Origin: an uncultured Desulfobacteraceae bacterium
Lineage (GTDB): Bacteria; Desulfobacterota; Desulfobacteria; Desulfobacterales; Desulfatirhabdiaceae
DNA: 64,000 bases
NCBI GenBank assembly: GCA_903953895.1
Contig: CAJBLH010000065.1
Coordinates: 45,607 to 109,606, forward strand
Reading direction: 5' to 3'
Shown here: one piece after another, positions 8,480-18,186 of the stretch
Numbering within the stretch: the stretch's first letter is position 1
How the letters are laid out: each line of letters starts with the position of its first letter
Notes under the pieces: model-generated
What the model was told of the DNA's origin: nothing
Databases searched by the model: none
The model's input: the letters and a program-made list of their open reading frames with translations, nothing else
Made by a program: the position numbers and the translations under genes

Positions 8480-9679
8480 TCAGCAGGTAAACCGGCCATC
8501 TTCATAAACGACGATCTGCTCGCCTGTTTTCAAATGTGCGGTAACTCTTTTCTGCTCGATGTTGACCATATCCCAGTGCAGGGCCGAATCGTTGAACCCC
8601 AGCTTTTTTTTCAGACTTTCCGTCAATTCCGCAACATTGCCGCTGTAAGTATCGGTATAGGATGACCCCAGGGCGATATGGCAATTACCGTACAACCCGC
8701 CGAAATTCTCGTCGTAAAGGGTATTGGCCATGAACCGGTCGATTCTGGAAAAGCGCTTATCGGTCAATGAAAACTCTCCGATCCGGCTGGCCCCTTTGTC
8801 CATGGAGAGCTGATTTTTTACAAAAACTTCCCCTTTTTCTGCGGAAATGTTCATGGCCACACCATCTTTGAATTCCAGCCGAACATCTTCCACGTAATTG
8901 CCGTTTCGGTACGACGGCTGATTGGCGTAGTATACGCCCTGGGTTCCCCGCCAATCCGGAGAAATAAAGAGTTCGAAACTGGGGATGTTGTGTCCGGTGA
9001 TGCCGATCCATTTTCGCTGGCTGCCTGGCATGATCTTCAGATCGACATGGGAGGATTCCACATGGAAATAGGCGACATCCAGGCTGTTCAGCCAGGTTTT
9101 GATAGCCCTGGACTGATCATAAATGGTCTGCCATTCGGATGCAGGAGACGCGTGATCCAGAAAACAGGCATTGACGATCTGTCGGGAATAATCTTCCAAG
9201 GAAAGATTGGCATGCTTGGCCAGCTCGTTTGTTGGGAGCATGCACAGGGTCCAGCTGAAAGCCCCTGTTTCTTCGCGTTTGTTCAGGATATCTCGGATAA
9301 ACTTGCGGGCGACCGCCGCCCTGCCGATTTTTTTTGGGTCGGCTTCGCTCAGGTGGGTGATGGATTCCGGGGCATGCAGATAAATGCTGCCATTGAGCGC
9401 CTCGTAGAACTCCCGTTCGCCGGGAGGTTGAAAGATCACCTGTTTGGAATTGGAAAGAAGATAAAACGATTTTTCCATGTTGGGTGTCAGCGTACTCCGT
9501 TGCACGGGATTCAGCCCCATTTCAAGGAGTCTGGCATAGAGAATTTCCGCCAGCGGCAGGGCCGGGGAATCATAGCGGATCAGCACGATCCCCCCTTTTC
9601 GGAAAGGTTTGGTTCTGGCTGTTTTCAGCCCCCAGATCAGCGTGTCGGCGTAACGGTTCAGTTGAATATCTGTCAGCAT
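8480..9679 (-). CDS. M29 family aminopeptidase (AmpS/AmpT-like)
   Basis: 399 residues with the M29 metallo-aminopeptidase hallmarks. NIPSFELFISPDWRGT supplies the first Glu ligand, GEFSLTD the second, YDENFGGLYGNCHIALGSSY includes the catalytic Glu and a His, and ALHWDMV is the HxD ligand pair near the C-terminus. It is a cytoplasmic enzyme that removes N-terminal residues from peptides using two metal ions. The length matches the family. Confidence 0.9.
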   Translation of the reverse strand: MLTDIQLNRYADTLIWGLKTARTKPFRKGGIVLIRYDSPALPLAEILYARLLEMGLNPVQRSTLTPNMEKSFYLLSNSKQVIFQPPGEREFYEALNGSIYLHAPESITHLSEADPKKIGRAAVARKFIRDILNKREETGAFSWTLCMLPTNELAKHANLSLEDYSRQIVNACFLDHASPASEWQTIYDQSRAIKTWLNSLDVAYFHVESSHVDLKIMPGSQRKWIGITGHNIPSFELFISPDWRGTQGVYYANQPSYRNGNYVEDVRLEFKDGVAMNISAEKGEVFVKNQLSMDKGASRIGEFSLTDKRFSRIDRFMANTLYDENFGGLYGNCHIALGSSYTDTYSGNVAELTESLKKKLGFNDSALHWDMVNIEQKRVTAHLKTGEQIVVYEDGRFTC

Positions 9680-9707
9680 TTCGTATCCAGTTATTTGAAA
9701 ATGATCA

Positions 9708-9962
9708 TTAAGGATGATCTTCTTTCAGAAAAAGACGATGATATTCGGTGTCGGAGAGATGGTCTTTCAGCAGGCGGTTGATGAGTTCGAAAATTACCTG
9801 TAAATCGGCATGGTTCAGGGAGGGGATCAGCCGCTTCATCAGTTGATCGTCCGAAAATTTTTGAAGATAGTAAATGACCGTGCTCTCATCGGTCTCCCGG
9901 TCCAGTCCGAAACCGACAAGCTCTGAGTATGATTCGACAAAATCGTGGGAGTGCAATTTCAT
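9708..9962 (-). CDS. Small hypothetical protein
   Basis: The ATG at 9962 is preferred to 9968, because 9968 sits inside the ribosome site while AGGA is five bases from 9962. The product is 84 residues, soluble, acidic and probably all helical (KFSDDQLMKRLIPSLNHADLQ). No family is recognised. It is 28 bases upstream of the M29 aminopeptidase gene on the same strand and probably cotranscribed with it. Confidence 0.6.
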   Translation of the reverse strand: MKLHSHDFVESYSELVGFGLDRETDESTVIYYLQKFSDDQLMKRLIPSLNHADLQVIFELINRLLKDHLSDTEYHRLFLKEDHP

Positions 9963-10335
9963 GACCATCCTTTTGCAGCATTTGGTGAAAAATATCTGAA
10001 TACTTTAATGGAAAAGCGTTTGAAGGTCAATATACACCTACTGTGATCACAAGAAAAATAAAAATTCTTGATGTATCTGTATGGAATTTAGCAACTGAAT
10101 TTAGATCATGTTTTTGTTGACACCTTTCAATTCCATATTATGATGGATATCAAGAACCTGATGACAATAGCCCGCTCGCCTGAAACGGGCGGTTGGTCGC
10201 AGAAGGTTCTGGTCCTTGATCATCGTTTCGGTCCGCCCCCCTCCCGCCCTTCCCCCGCTGGGGGGAGGTGTTGAAATGGCTGATACGATAATCTATGCCC
10301 GTTTTGTGGTTTTTTCAGGAAGTGAAAGGGTGAAT
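9963..10335. other. Intergenic region before the copper-efflux operon
   Basis: About 370 bases between divergent genes. The left half is AT-rich and contains TTGACA at about 10117 with no well-spaced -10, so a promoter is possible but weak. The right half contains the GC-rich repeat at 10235-10268. No gene is seen. Confidence 0.4.
10235..10268. repeat. Dispersed GC-rich short repeat, copy A
   Basis: A C-run/G-run element (CCCTCCCGCCC, then CCCCCGCTGGGGGGAGG) with partial dyad symmetry. Related copies occur at 18114-18146 and 56202-56233, all outside coding sequence. Confidence 0.5.
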
Positions 10336-11715
10336 ATGTTGAAACGATTTTTAAGAAATTTCATCCACCCGGAACGATATGCCATTTCGGCCCTCGTTGT
10401 TCTCTGTTGGTGGGGGGTTCAGGTTCTGGCTGCGGAATCCGAATTCGCTCTGCTTGAATCCCGGATGACCGAATCCCTGTCCCTGAGCGATTGTTTGTCT
10501 TATGTCTATCAGGCCAGTCCGGCGGTCAAGGCGGCAAAGGCATCCTGGAAAATCACCATCGAGAAATACCGGATCGAAACCGGATATCCGGATCCACAGT
10601 TCATTACCACCTACTGGTCGCCGGATCCTACCCGAGACTGGAGCAATAAGCGATTCGACGCATCGATCACCCAGGTCATCCCGCTTCCGGGAAAACTGGC
10701 GGCTGCCGGAAGGGTGGCGGAAACCGAATCCCAGATCGCCCGGCTGGAGCTGGACCGGACGGTTCGGGATATCGCCGTCCAGGTGCGGGAGTCTTACCAC
10801 GAACTGTTCTATATCCGTGAGGCAGTTCGGATTGCGGATCTCAACCGGCAGGCGCTCGATCGCCTCCGAAAAATCGGCGAAACGGCGTATGCCGCCAACC
10901 GGGTGGCACTTTATGATGTGCTGAAGGCCCAGTCCCAATCCGGTCAGGTTCAGTACGACGTGTTGCTGCTTCAGGAACTTGAACGAACGGAAATTGTCCG
11001 GTTGAATGCCCTGATGAACCGTCCGCCGGAAGCAGACATCGGGCGACTCATCGAAGCGCCCATGCAGCCGCTGATCTATGAACTGAAGGATATTTTCGAA
11101 TTGGCGGAGGTAAACCGGGAGGAAATCCGTCAGACTGCTGCTGGAGCTGCCAAGTCCCGGGCCGAGGCGGATGTGGCCCGTTACCAGAACCTGCCGGAAT
11201 TTATGGTGGGATTTCAGTTTGAATACGATGCACCGGAAACGCCTGAGGCCCCGGCAAACAACAAGTATGGGATTCAGTTTGGCATGACCCTGCCGATCTG
11301 GGGAGAAAAGAATGCCGGAAGGCGGGAAGCGGCCCGGGCTGGCGTTGAAAAGGCAGCCGCTCTGGCAGGTGTTCAGATCAACGATGCCCGCGCCATGATC
11401 CGGGAGACGTTTTTCCGGCTGAAGAATGCCGAAAGACTGGTGACGCTGTATCGCGATCAACTGCTGCCCCAGGCTCAAAAGGCCATGCAAACGGCTGAAA
11501 TCTGGAACCGTGAAGGCCAGGGCGGTTTTTCCGATTATGTGGAGACCGAAGCGGTCTGGTACAATTTTCAACTGGCGCTGGCCAGATCCCGGGCCGATTA
11601 CGGCAAGTATCTGGCAAAGCTGGAAGGTATTGTCGGCATCAGCCTGACAGGCGCCGAACCCGCAGAGGGAAATGTCCCTGACCAGAATTCATTGCCAAAG
11701 GTGTCTTCGCCATGA
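10336..11715 (+). CDS. TolC family outer-membrane efflux protein (CusC-like)
   Basis: The ATG at 10336 is chosen because it follows a GGAAGTGAAAGGG purine stretch and gives a basic, hydrophobic signal peptide (MLKRFLRNF, then ALVVLCWWGVQVLAAES). The frame stays open to 10216 but that part runs through the GC repeat. The 459-residue product has two OEP-type helical repeats (about 60-235 and 270-440), the pattern of trimeric outer-membrane channels. It heads a four-gene efflux operon, overlapping the next gene by ATGA, and should form the outer conduit for CusBA. Confidence 0.88.
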   Translation: MLKRFLRNFIHPERYAISALVVLCWWGVQVLAAESEFALLESRMTESLSLSDCLSYVYQASPAVKAAKASWKITIEKYRIETGYPDPQFITTYWSPDPTRDWSNKRFDASITQVIPLPGKLAAAGRVAETESQIARLELDRTVRDIAVQVRESYHELFYIREAVRIADLNRQALDRLRKIGETAYAANRVALYDVLKAQSQSGQVQYDVLLLQELERTEIVRLNALMNRPPEADIGRLIEAPMQPLIYELKDIFELAEVNREEIRQTAAGAAKSRAEADVARYQNLPEFMVGFQFEYDAPETPEAPANNKYGIQFGMTLPIWGEKNAGRREAARAGVEKAAALAGVQINDARAMIRETFFRLKNAERLVTLYRDQLLPQAQKAMQTAEIWNREGQGGFSDYVETEAVWYNFQLALARSRADYGKYLAKLEGIVGISLTGAEPAEGNVPDQNSLPKVSSP

Positions 11716-13313
11716 AGCCATACCGGACAATGCAACGGTTGCAAAACCGAAAATTTTGGCGTATCAATCGGCCGTTTTGGTCTGCTGATGTCCGGGGGAC
11801 ACTGTTTCTGGTGGCGGCAATGGCATGGGTATGTTCCGCTTGTTCCGGTTATCAGAAGCTTTCGGCCGACTATGAGGCTTATCAGCCACCGATCCTTGCT
11901 GCTGTTTCGGAATCCCGGCTGCCGGAGTCCGCAAACCGTCCGTTGGTGGCGGATGATTTCCCGAATCAGCAGAAAAAGATCGATGCGATGAGGGCTGCAT
12001 GGTCGGTTGCGCTGGATGCCCCGGCGAATGACTCGCGGTTTTATTCACCGTCCCCTGAAAAACTGACGGCCCTGGAACCGGCCGCCGGTGATGAGGCGAA
12101 GGCGATCCGTTCGCTCTCTCCGGAATTCTCTCTCGAAACCCTCCAGGTCCTGGTACTTCTCAGAAATCCTGGAGTGATCTCTGCTGAAAACGCATTTCGG
12201 GGAAAGCTTCATGCGTATTCACAGGTTTTGGGGCTGGATGAAGTCTTGAGGCAGTATGCGGCCTTTACCCAGTCGGTGATGACTGGTGTTGGAAGCTTGA
12301 TGGACAAGGAATCATCCGCCATGAAATTTCCCTTTCCCGGTATCCTGGCCTTGAAAGGAGAGATCGTCAACCAGGAAGTCATCATTTCCCGGCAGGTTCT
12401 CGAGACCGCCCGCAAGACAGCCGTTTCCGAAGCCCGCAGACTTTACTGGAAGTTGCATGCCAATCGCCGTTTTCAGGAAATTACCCAGGTTGCGCTGTCC
12501 CTTCTCGATCAGCTCGAACTGTCTGCCAGGAAACGCTATGAGGTTGGCCAGGAAACGCTTCAGGAGGTGCTACGGGTCCAGATTCAGCAGATCAAGCTGG
12601 CAGAAGAACTGCGAACGCTCAAAGAAGACCAGAAAACCCTTCATGCCGGCATTCGAAGTCTGCTCGATCTTCATCCTTCAGCCGTCAGCGGAGTTCCGCA
12701 ATCCCGTGATCCCCGCCGGGAAGTTGTGGACATCGACAGGATATCGGCTTTGGCTTCAGAGAACAGTCAGGAGCTGAGAACGATCCGGTCCATGATCGGC
12801 AGGATGGAGCGGATGATCGAGATGGCTGAAACGGAAATTTATCCGCCGTTTACCCAAAACCTTTCCCTGTTTGAGAACAATGCCGTTTTTCAGGTTGGCG
12901 CCATCAACAGTGGAAAGGCTTCCTCCGATGTATCCACTGGCGATGGGCTGCCCAAGAATCCATGGTTCGGGTTAGAAGATGCGTATTTACAGGAAACACG
13001 GGAGAATCTGCTGGCCCTGCGGTCGGATCTGAAAAAGGCGGAAAACGATACCCGATTCAAGGTTCGGGACGGCTGGTTCCGGCTGGATCAGGCCATACGG
13101 GAAGAACGGCTTTATACAAAAAAAATTACCGAGCTTTCCCGTCTCTCTTCGGAAGTTACGGCGCTTCGATATGAGGCAGGGGTAGCCGAACTGAGGGATG
13201 TCATCGAATTTTATATGATATGGTTTGATGCACGCTTGTCCGGAGAGCGCAAAAAAGCAGAAATAGGGATTACACGGGCCAATCTTGAAGAAATTGTCGG
13301 AATATCCTTTTAA
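11712..13313 (+). CDS. Second TolC family outer-membrane efflux protein
   Basis: 533 residues. An N-terminal hydrophobic segment ending AWVCSACSG suggests an exported protein, possibly a lipoprotein with a non-standard lipobox. Residues ~140-520 are long amphipathic helices typical of OEP domains. The start overlaps the preceding TolC-like gene by four bases. Two consecutive outer-membrane channel genes before one CusBA pair is unusual. This one has an extended N-terminal region (~130 residues) not found in standard CusC and may play a different part. Confidence 0.8.
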   Translation: MKPYRTMQRLQNRKFWRINRPFWSADVRGTLFLVAAMAWVCSACSGYQKLSADYEAYQPPILAAVSESRLPESANRPLVADDFPNQQKKIDAMRAAWSVALDAPANDSRFYSPSPEKLTALEPAAGDEAKAIRSLSPEFSLETLQVLVLLRNPGVISAENAFRGKLHAYSQVLGLDEVLRQYAAFTQSVMTGVGSLMDKESSAMKFPFPGILALKGEIVNQEVIISRQVLETARKTAVSEARRLYWKLHANRRFQEITQVALSLLDQLELSARKRYEVGQETLQEVLRVQIQQIKLAEELRTLKEDQKTLHAGIRSLLDLHPSAVSGVPQSRDPRREVVDIDRISALASENSQELRTIRSMIGRMERMIEMAETEIYPPFTQNLSLFENNAVFQVGAINSGKASSDVSTGDGLPKNPWFGLEDAYLQETRENLLALRSDLKKAENDTRFKVRDGWFRLDQAIREERLYTKKITELSRLSSEVTALRYEAGVAELRDVIEFYMIWFDARLSGERKKAEIGITRANLEEIVGISF

Positions 13314-13398
13314 GGCGGCTCATATCGTATAATCATCCCGAATGATGGTATGTTAAATTCACATGGATGAACAGGATATATTTGGCTGGAGAGATCGC

Positions 13399-14712
13399 AT
13401 GCTGCATAAACTATCTGTTAAAATCATTCCGGCCATTCTGGCGGTCATTCTGGTTATCTGCGCCGCCTGGTTTTTGGGCTATCGGCAGGGAATGGGCCGG
13501 CAGGCTTCTGCGCCGTCGGGCTCTCGTCATCTGCTGTTTTACCGGAACCCCATGAACCCGGCCATTACCTCTCCGGTTCCAGCCAAGGATGAGATGGGCA
13601 TGGATTATATTCCGGTTTATTCGGACGATGCGGCAACACCAGCCAAGTCATTGCAGGCGCAGGCGGATGATTTTTTCAGCGAAGACATCCCTGTTTTCGG
13701 CCTTGGGACGGTAACGATGACGGATCAGGGTATCCAGCTCTCTGGCGTTCAGGTGGCTGTGGCCGTACAGGAAAAAATCCAACGGGCGCTGCGCACTGTG
13801 GGACTGGTGGTTCCGGACGAGACCCGCATCCACCGGGTGCAGACCAAGGTCGGCGGCTGGGTTGAAGCGCTTTTAATCAATTATACTGGTCAGTTAGTTC
13901 AAAAGGGCGGCCCCATTCTTTCGATTTATTCTCCGGAGCTCTTGAGCAGTCAGGAGGAGTTCGTCAAAGCCCGGGACCTGGCGTCTCATTTGTCCTCAGC
14001 CGCAGGTGATCGGGCGTCCGCTCACGGACTTCGTCAGTCCGCACGACGTCGGCTGGAACTCTTCGATGTTCCGGCAGACTTTATCGACGCGCTCGAACGT
14101 TCCGGAAAACCCCGGCGAACAGTCACCCTGCTTTCTCCGGCGGATGGTTTCGTAACAGCCAAGGATATATTTCCAGGTCAGGAAGTCAAGGCGGGCATGG
14201 AGCTGTATACGGTAACGGATCTTTCGGTCGTCTGGGTGGATGCCGAGGTTTATGAATACGAGGTCCGCGATGTCCATGTCGGTCAGGAAGGCATTTTGAC
14301 AACGACATTCGATCCATCGCTCCAGCTTGCCGGAAAAATTGCCTACATTTATCCGACATTGAACCGCGAGAGCCGCACTTTGAAACTTCGGTTCGATTTC
14401 GGCAACACAGATTTACGCCTGAAGCCCGGCATGTTTGTGGATGTCAATCTCCAAATCGATTATGGAGAGAGTGTCGTCATCCCCGATTCTGCGGTGATGG
14501 ATTCCGGAACCCGCCAGGTCGTTTTCGTAGATAAAGGGGACAGTCGGTTCGAGCCCCGCCTGGTGAAAACAGGCGTTCGAACCGAAGGAAAAACCCAGGT
14601 GCTGTCGGGTGTAAAGCCTCACGACTGGGTGGTGGTACGGGCCAATTTTCTGCTCGATTCCGAATCCCGCCTCAGCGCCCTGATCGATGCGGCGTTGGCG
14701 AACAAAAAATAA
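13399..14712 (+). CDS. cusB: CusB-type periplasmic adaptor of a heavy-metal RND efflux system
   Basis: The ATG at 13399 is preferred to 13363 because GGAGAG lies just upstream. 437 residues: an N-terminal membrane anchor (about residues 8-28), then a short heavy-metal-binding-like domain (YRNPMNPAITSPVPAKDEMG, lacking the usual Cys/His pair), then the barrel-sandwich, alpha-hairpin and beta-barrel domains (VGGWVEALLINYTGQLV; LSPADGFVTAKDIFPGQEV). It should link CusA to the outer-membrane channel and pass Cu(I)/Ag(I). The downstream gene is cusA, 37 bases away. Confidence 0.88.
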   Translation: MLHKLSVKIIPAILAVILVICAAWFLGYRQGMGRQASAPSGSRHLLFYRNPMNPAITSPVPAKDEMGMDYIPVYSDDAATPAKSLQAQADDFFSEDIPVFGLGTVTMTDQGIQLSGVQVAVAVQEKIQRALRTVGLVVPDETRIHRVQTKVGGWVEALLINYTGQLVQKGGPILSIYSPELLSSQEEFVKARDLASHLSSAAGDRASAHGLRQSARRRLELFDVPADFIDALERSGKPRRTVTLLSPADGFVTAKDIFPGQEVKAGMELYTVTDLSVVWVDAEVYEYEVRDVHVGQEGILTTTFDPSLQLAGKIAYIYPTLNRESRTLKLRFDFGNTDLRLKPGMFVDVNLQIDYGESVVIPDSAVMDSGTRQVVFVDKGDSRFEPRLVKTGVRTEGKTQVLSGVKPHDWVVVRANFLLDSESRLSALIDAALANKK

Positions 14713-14749
14713 CTGCCAACAGATAACAGATAACTGAATTAAACTGCCC

Positions 14750-17700
14750 ATGATAAAACGTATCATCGCATTTTCCGCAACCAACCGCCTGCTGGTAGTC
14801 ATGGCTACGATCGCTGTCATGGTCATGGCCGTCTACGCCTTGCAGTCCATCCGCCTGGATGCGTTGCCGGATCTGTCCGATACCCAGGTGATCATTTATT
14901 CCAAATGGGATCGGTCTCCGGACATCATCGAGGATCAGGTGACCTATCCCATTGTTTCGACCCTGCTCGGGGCTCCGAACGTCAAGGCTGTTCGGGGCTT
15001 GTCGGATTTCGGTTTTTCGTATATTTACGTCATTTTTAAGGATGGAACCGATATTTACTGGGCCCGTTCCCGGGTGCTGGAATATCTTTCCAAAATTCAG
15101 TCCCGGCTTCCCGAAGGGGTTCGAACGGAGCTTGGGCCAGATGCCACCGGTGTTGGCTGGGTCTATCAGTATGTTCTGGTGGACCGCTCCGGAGAACATT
15201 CTCTGGATCAGCTCCGATCCTATCAGGACTGGACCCTGCGCTATGCTGTCCAGTCAGTTCCCGGCGTGGCGGAGGTTGCATCCATTGGCGGGTTTGTGAA
15301 ACAGTATCAGATCACCGTAGATCCCAATCGGCTGTCGGCTTACGGGATTTCCTTCACCATGCTGACCGCCCTCATTCGAGAATCCAACAATGAGGTGGGA
15401 GGCCGGCTGATCGAGTTTTCAGGTGTTGAATACATGGTCCGGGGGAGGGGATACAGCCGCAGCATTGCGGATTTCGAAAATATCGTGGTCAAGGTCACCC
15501 CCGGCGGTACGCCGGTGCTGCTCAAAGACATCGGCCGGGTGGAACTGGGGCCCGACATCCGCCGTGGGGTTTCTGATCTGGATGGAAAAGGGGATATTGT
15601 GGGCGGTATCGTGGTCATGCGTCACGGCGAAAACGCCCTGAACGTCATTGGCCTGGTGAAGGAAAAACTGAAAGAAATTTCGCCTTATCTCCCCAAAGGG
15701 GTTGAGATTCTTCCCGCCTATGACCGGTCTGATCTCATCACCCGTGCTTTGGATACGCTGTCTCATGAGCTGAAAATCGAGATGAGCATCGTCTCGGTGG
15801 TCATCCTGGTTTTTCTCTGGCATATACCGTCTGCCATCGTGCCTATCGTCACGATTCCGGTCTCGGTGCTGATTTCATTCATTCCGCTTTATTTCATGGG
15901 GGTTACGGTCAACATCATGTCGCTGGCAGGCATCGCCATTTCCATCGGGGTACTGGTGGACGGGGCCATTGTGGAGGTTGAGAACGCCTATAACAAGCTC
16001 TATCACTGGCAGGCGGAAGGCCGGAAAGGCGACTTTCATCAGGTGCGGCTGGAAGCCCTGATGGAAGTGGGGCCTTCGGTGTTTTTTTCGCTGTTGGTCA
16101 TCGCTGTGGCGTTTCTTCCCATCTTTGCGCTGGTGGATCAGGAAGGCCGGCTCTTCCGGCCTCTGGCATACTCCAAAAATCTGGCCATGGCGATCGCCGC
16201 CATTCTGGCCATTACACTGGATCCGGCCATGCGGATGTTTTTTACCCGTATGGACCCGTTTTCATTCAAGCCGGCATGGCTGTCCCGGCTTTCCACCCAT
16301 GTTCTGGTCGGCGCCTATCATCCGGAGGAGGCGCATCCCATCAGCCGGACCATCTTTAAAATCTATGAGCCTGCCTGCCGGTTTGTTCTGGCCTGGCCCA
16401 AATCCGTGATCGCCGCCTCTGTGGCCATGGTTGTGCTGAGCATACCGATATATCTGAAGCTGGGTTCCGAGTTCATGCCGCCGTTGAATGAAGGAACTAT
16501 TCTTTACATGCCGACAACGTTTCCCGGTATTTCGGTGGCTCAGGCCCAGGAACTCTTGACCACGCAAGACCGGGTGCTGAGGGATTTTCCGGAAGTGGAG
16601 CGGGTTTTTGGAAAAGCCGGCAGAGCCGATACATCTACGGACCCGGCCCCTTTTTCCATGATGGAAACAACGGTGGTACTCAAATCTGAAAATATGTGGA
16701 GAGGCAAAAACCGGTGGTATTCCGCATGGGTTCCGGAATGGCTGAAATTTATGTTTCGCCCGATCTGGCCCGATCACATTTCCTGGGAAGAACTGGTTGC
16801 AGAAATGGACAAGGCCCTGCGCATTCCAGGTGTCACCAACGCATGGACTATGCCCATCAAGGCTCGGATCGACATGCTGACGACCGGTATTCGCACACCG
16901 GTCGGTATCAAGATTCTGGGATCGGATATCATGGAGATCGAACGGATCGGACTGGAGCTCGAACAGGCCATCCGCCTCATTCCGGGAACCCGGAGCGTGT
17001 TTGCCGAGCGAGTGGCCGGCGGCTATTTCGTGGATTTCGAGCCGCGCCGGGATCAACTGGCCCGATACGGACTGACCATTTCTGCCGTGCAGTCGATCAT
17101 TACCGGCGCCATCGGTGGGGAAAACATCACCACGACCGTGGAGGGAAGAGAGCGTTATCCTGTCAACCTGCGCTATCCGCGTGAACTGCGGGAGGACATG
17201 GATAAACTTCGGAGGGTTCTGGTGCCAACGCCGATGGGGGCCCAGATTCCGTTGTCGCAGTTGGCGGATATCCGACTTTCGCAGGGGCCGGCCATGCTTC
17301 GGGATGAAAATGGATTTCTGGCGGGTTATGTTTATGTGGATATTTCCGGCAGGGATATGGGCGGTTATGTGGAGGAGGCCAAACAGCGGGTGAACGATCT
17401 GAAATTGTTGAAACCCGGCTATCTGCTTCAATGGAGCGGTCAGTACGAAAACATGATACGGGTTCGGGAACGGCTTCAAATTGTCATCCCCATCACGATT
17501 CTGCTGATCTTTTTTCTGCTGTACCTGAACACGCAATCGGCTTTCAAAACCACCGTGGTCATGCTGGCCGTTCCTTTTTCCGCCATAGGCGCCATCTGGT
17601 TGTTTTATTTTCTGGATTACAACGTTTCCATCGCCGCCTGGGTGGGGATGATCGCACTGATGGGCCTGGATGCCGAAACCGGGGTTTTCATGCTTCTGTT

Positions 17701-18058
17701 TCTGGACTTGTCCATTGACGACGCCAAAAAACGGGGAAGACTGAATTCTTCCGAAGAGCTGGATGAAGCCATCCTGCATGGGGCCGTCAAACGGGCGCGT
17801 CCCAAAATGATGACTGTTGCCGCAGCGTTTATGGGCCTTTTGCCTATCATGTGGTCCACCTCTGCCGGTGCGGATGTCATGAAGCGGATTGCTGCACCCA
17901 TGATCGGTGGCCTGGTTACCTCGTTCATTCTGGAGCTTTTGGTCTATCCGGCCATTTACAAACTCTGGAAAGGCCGGACGGAGCTGTCGGGTGTCGCCGT
18001 GGCCGGCAGATTGAAGGGTCGTATTTCAAACCCGCCCGTACCGGGTGCGATGCCTTGA
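14750..18058 (+). CDS. cusA: CusA-type Cu(I)/Ag(I) RND efflux permease
   Basis: 1102 residues, a full-length HME-RND pump of the inner membrane with 12 TM segments and two large periplasmic loops. The three Met residues that bind Cu(I)/Ag(I) in E. coli CusA appear in matching contexts here: LYMPTT (Met587), DPAPFSMMETT (Met637) and ARIDMLTTG (Met709). The proton-relay Asp is in VLVDGAIVEVEN. This triad favours Cu/Ag over the Zn/Co/Cd subgroup (CzcA). It closes the tolC-tolC-cusB-cusA operon. Confidence 0.92.
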   Translation: MIKRIIAFSATNRLLVVMATIAVMVMAVYALQSIRLDALPDLSDTQVIIYSKWDRSPDIIEDQVTYPIVSTLLGAPNVKAVRGLSDFGFSYIYVIFKDGTDIYWARSRVLEYLSKIQSRLPEGVRTELGPDATGVGWVYQYVLVDRSGEHSLDQLRSYQDWTLRYAVQSVPGVAEVASIGGFVKQYQITVDPNRLSAYGISFTMLTALIRESNNEVGGRLIEFSGVEYMVRGRGYSRSIADFENIVVKVTPGGTPVLLKDIGRVELGPDIRRGVSDLDGKGDIVGGIVVMRHGENALNVIGLVKEKLKEISPYLPKGVEILPAYDRSDLITRALDTLSHELKIEMSIVSVVILVFLWHIPSAIVPIVTIPVSVLISFIPLYFMGVTVNIMSLAGIAISIGVLVDGAIVEVENAYNKLYHWQAEGRKGDFHQVRLEALMEVGPSVFFSLLVIAVAFLPIFALVDQEGRLFRPLAYSKNLAMAIAAILAITLDPAMRMFFTRMDPFSFKPAWLSRLSTHVLVGAYHPEEAHPISRTIFKIYEPACRFVLAWPKSVIAASVAMVVLSIPIYLKLGSEFMPPLNEGTILYMPTTFPGISVAQAQELLTTQDRVLRDFPEVERVFGKAGRADTSTDPAPFSMMETTVVLKSENMWRGKNRWYSAWVPEWLKFMFRPIWPDHISWEELVAEMDKALRIPGVTNAWTMPIKARIDMLTTGIRTPVGIKILGSDIMEIERIGLELEQAIRLIPGTRSVFAERVAGGYFVDFEPRRDQLARYGLTISAVQSIITGAIGGENITTTVEGRERYPVNLRYPRELREDMDKLRRVLVPTPMGAQIPLSQLADIRLSQGPAMLRDENGFLAGYVYVDISGRDMGGYVEEAKQRVNDLKLLKPGYLLQWSGQYENMIRVRERLQIVIPITILLIFFLLYLNTQSAFKTTVVMLAVPFSAIGAIWLFYFLDYNVSIAAWVGMIALMGLDAETGVFMLLFLDLSIDDAKKRGRLNSSEELDEAILHGAVKRARPKMMTVAAAFMGLLPIMWSTSAGADVMKRIAAPMIGGLVTSFILELLVYPAIYKLWKGRTELSGVAVAGRLKGRISNPPVPGAMP

Positions 18059-18113
18059 ATGCCAGTGCAATAACGTGATGTCTTTGTCCGAAACGCCATG
18101 AGATATTTGTACT

Positions 18114-18146
18114 CCTCCCCCCAGCGTGGGGAGGCCTGGAGGGGGG
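18114..18146. repeat. Dispersed GC-rich short repeat, copy B
   Basis: CCTCCCCCCAGCGTGGGGAGG followed by CCTGGAGGGGGG, between cusA and the Met-rich protein gene. It can fold as a hairpin (CCTCCCC/GGGGAGG) and may attenuate read-through. It is related to copies at 10235 and 56202. Confidence 0.5.
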
Positions 18147-18186
18147 CTCATTTATATTTAACTATTTAAATACAAAGGAAATAATT

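Noticed and set aside
10351..11571. A 406-codon open frame antisense to the first TolC-like gene
   Set aside because: The plus-strand protein has clear OEP structure and operon context; the antisense product is low-complexity and unrecognisable.
16262..17779. A 505-codon open frame antisense to cusA
   Set aside because: It mirrors the codon bias of a well-supported RND pump gene, has no family features, and no ribosome site was seen.
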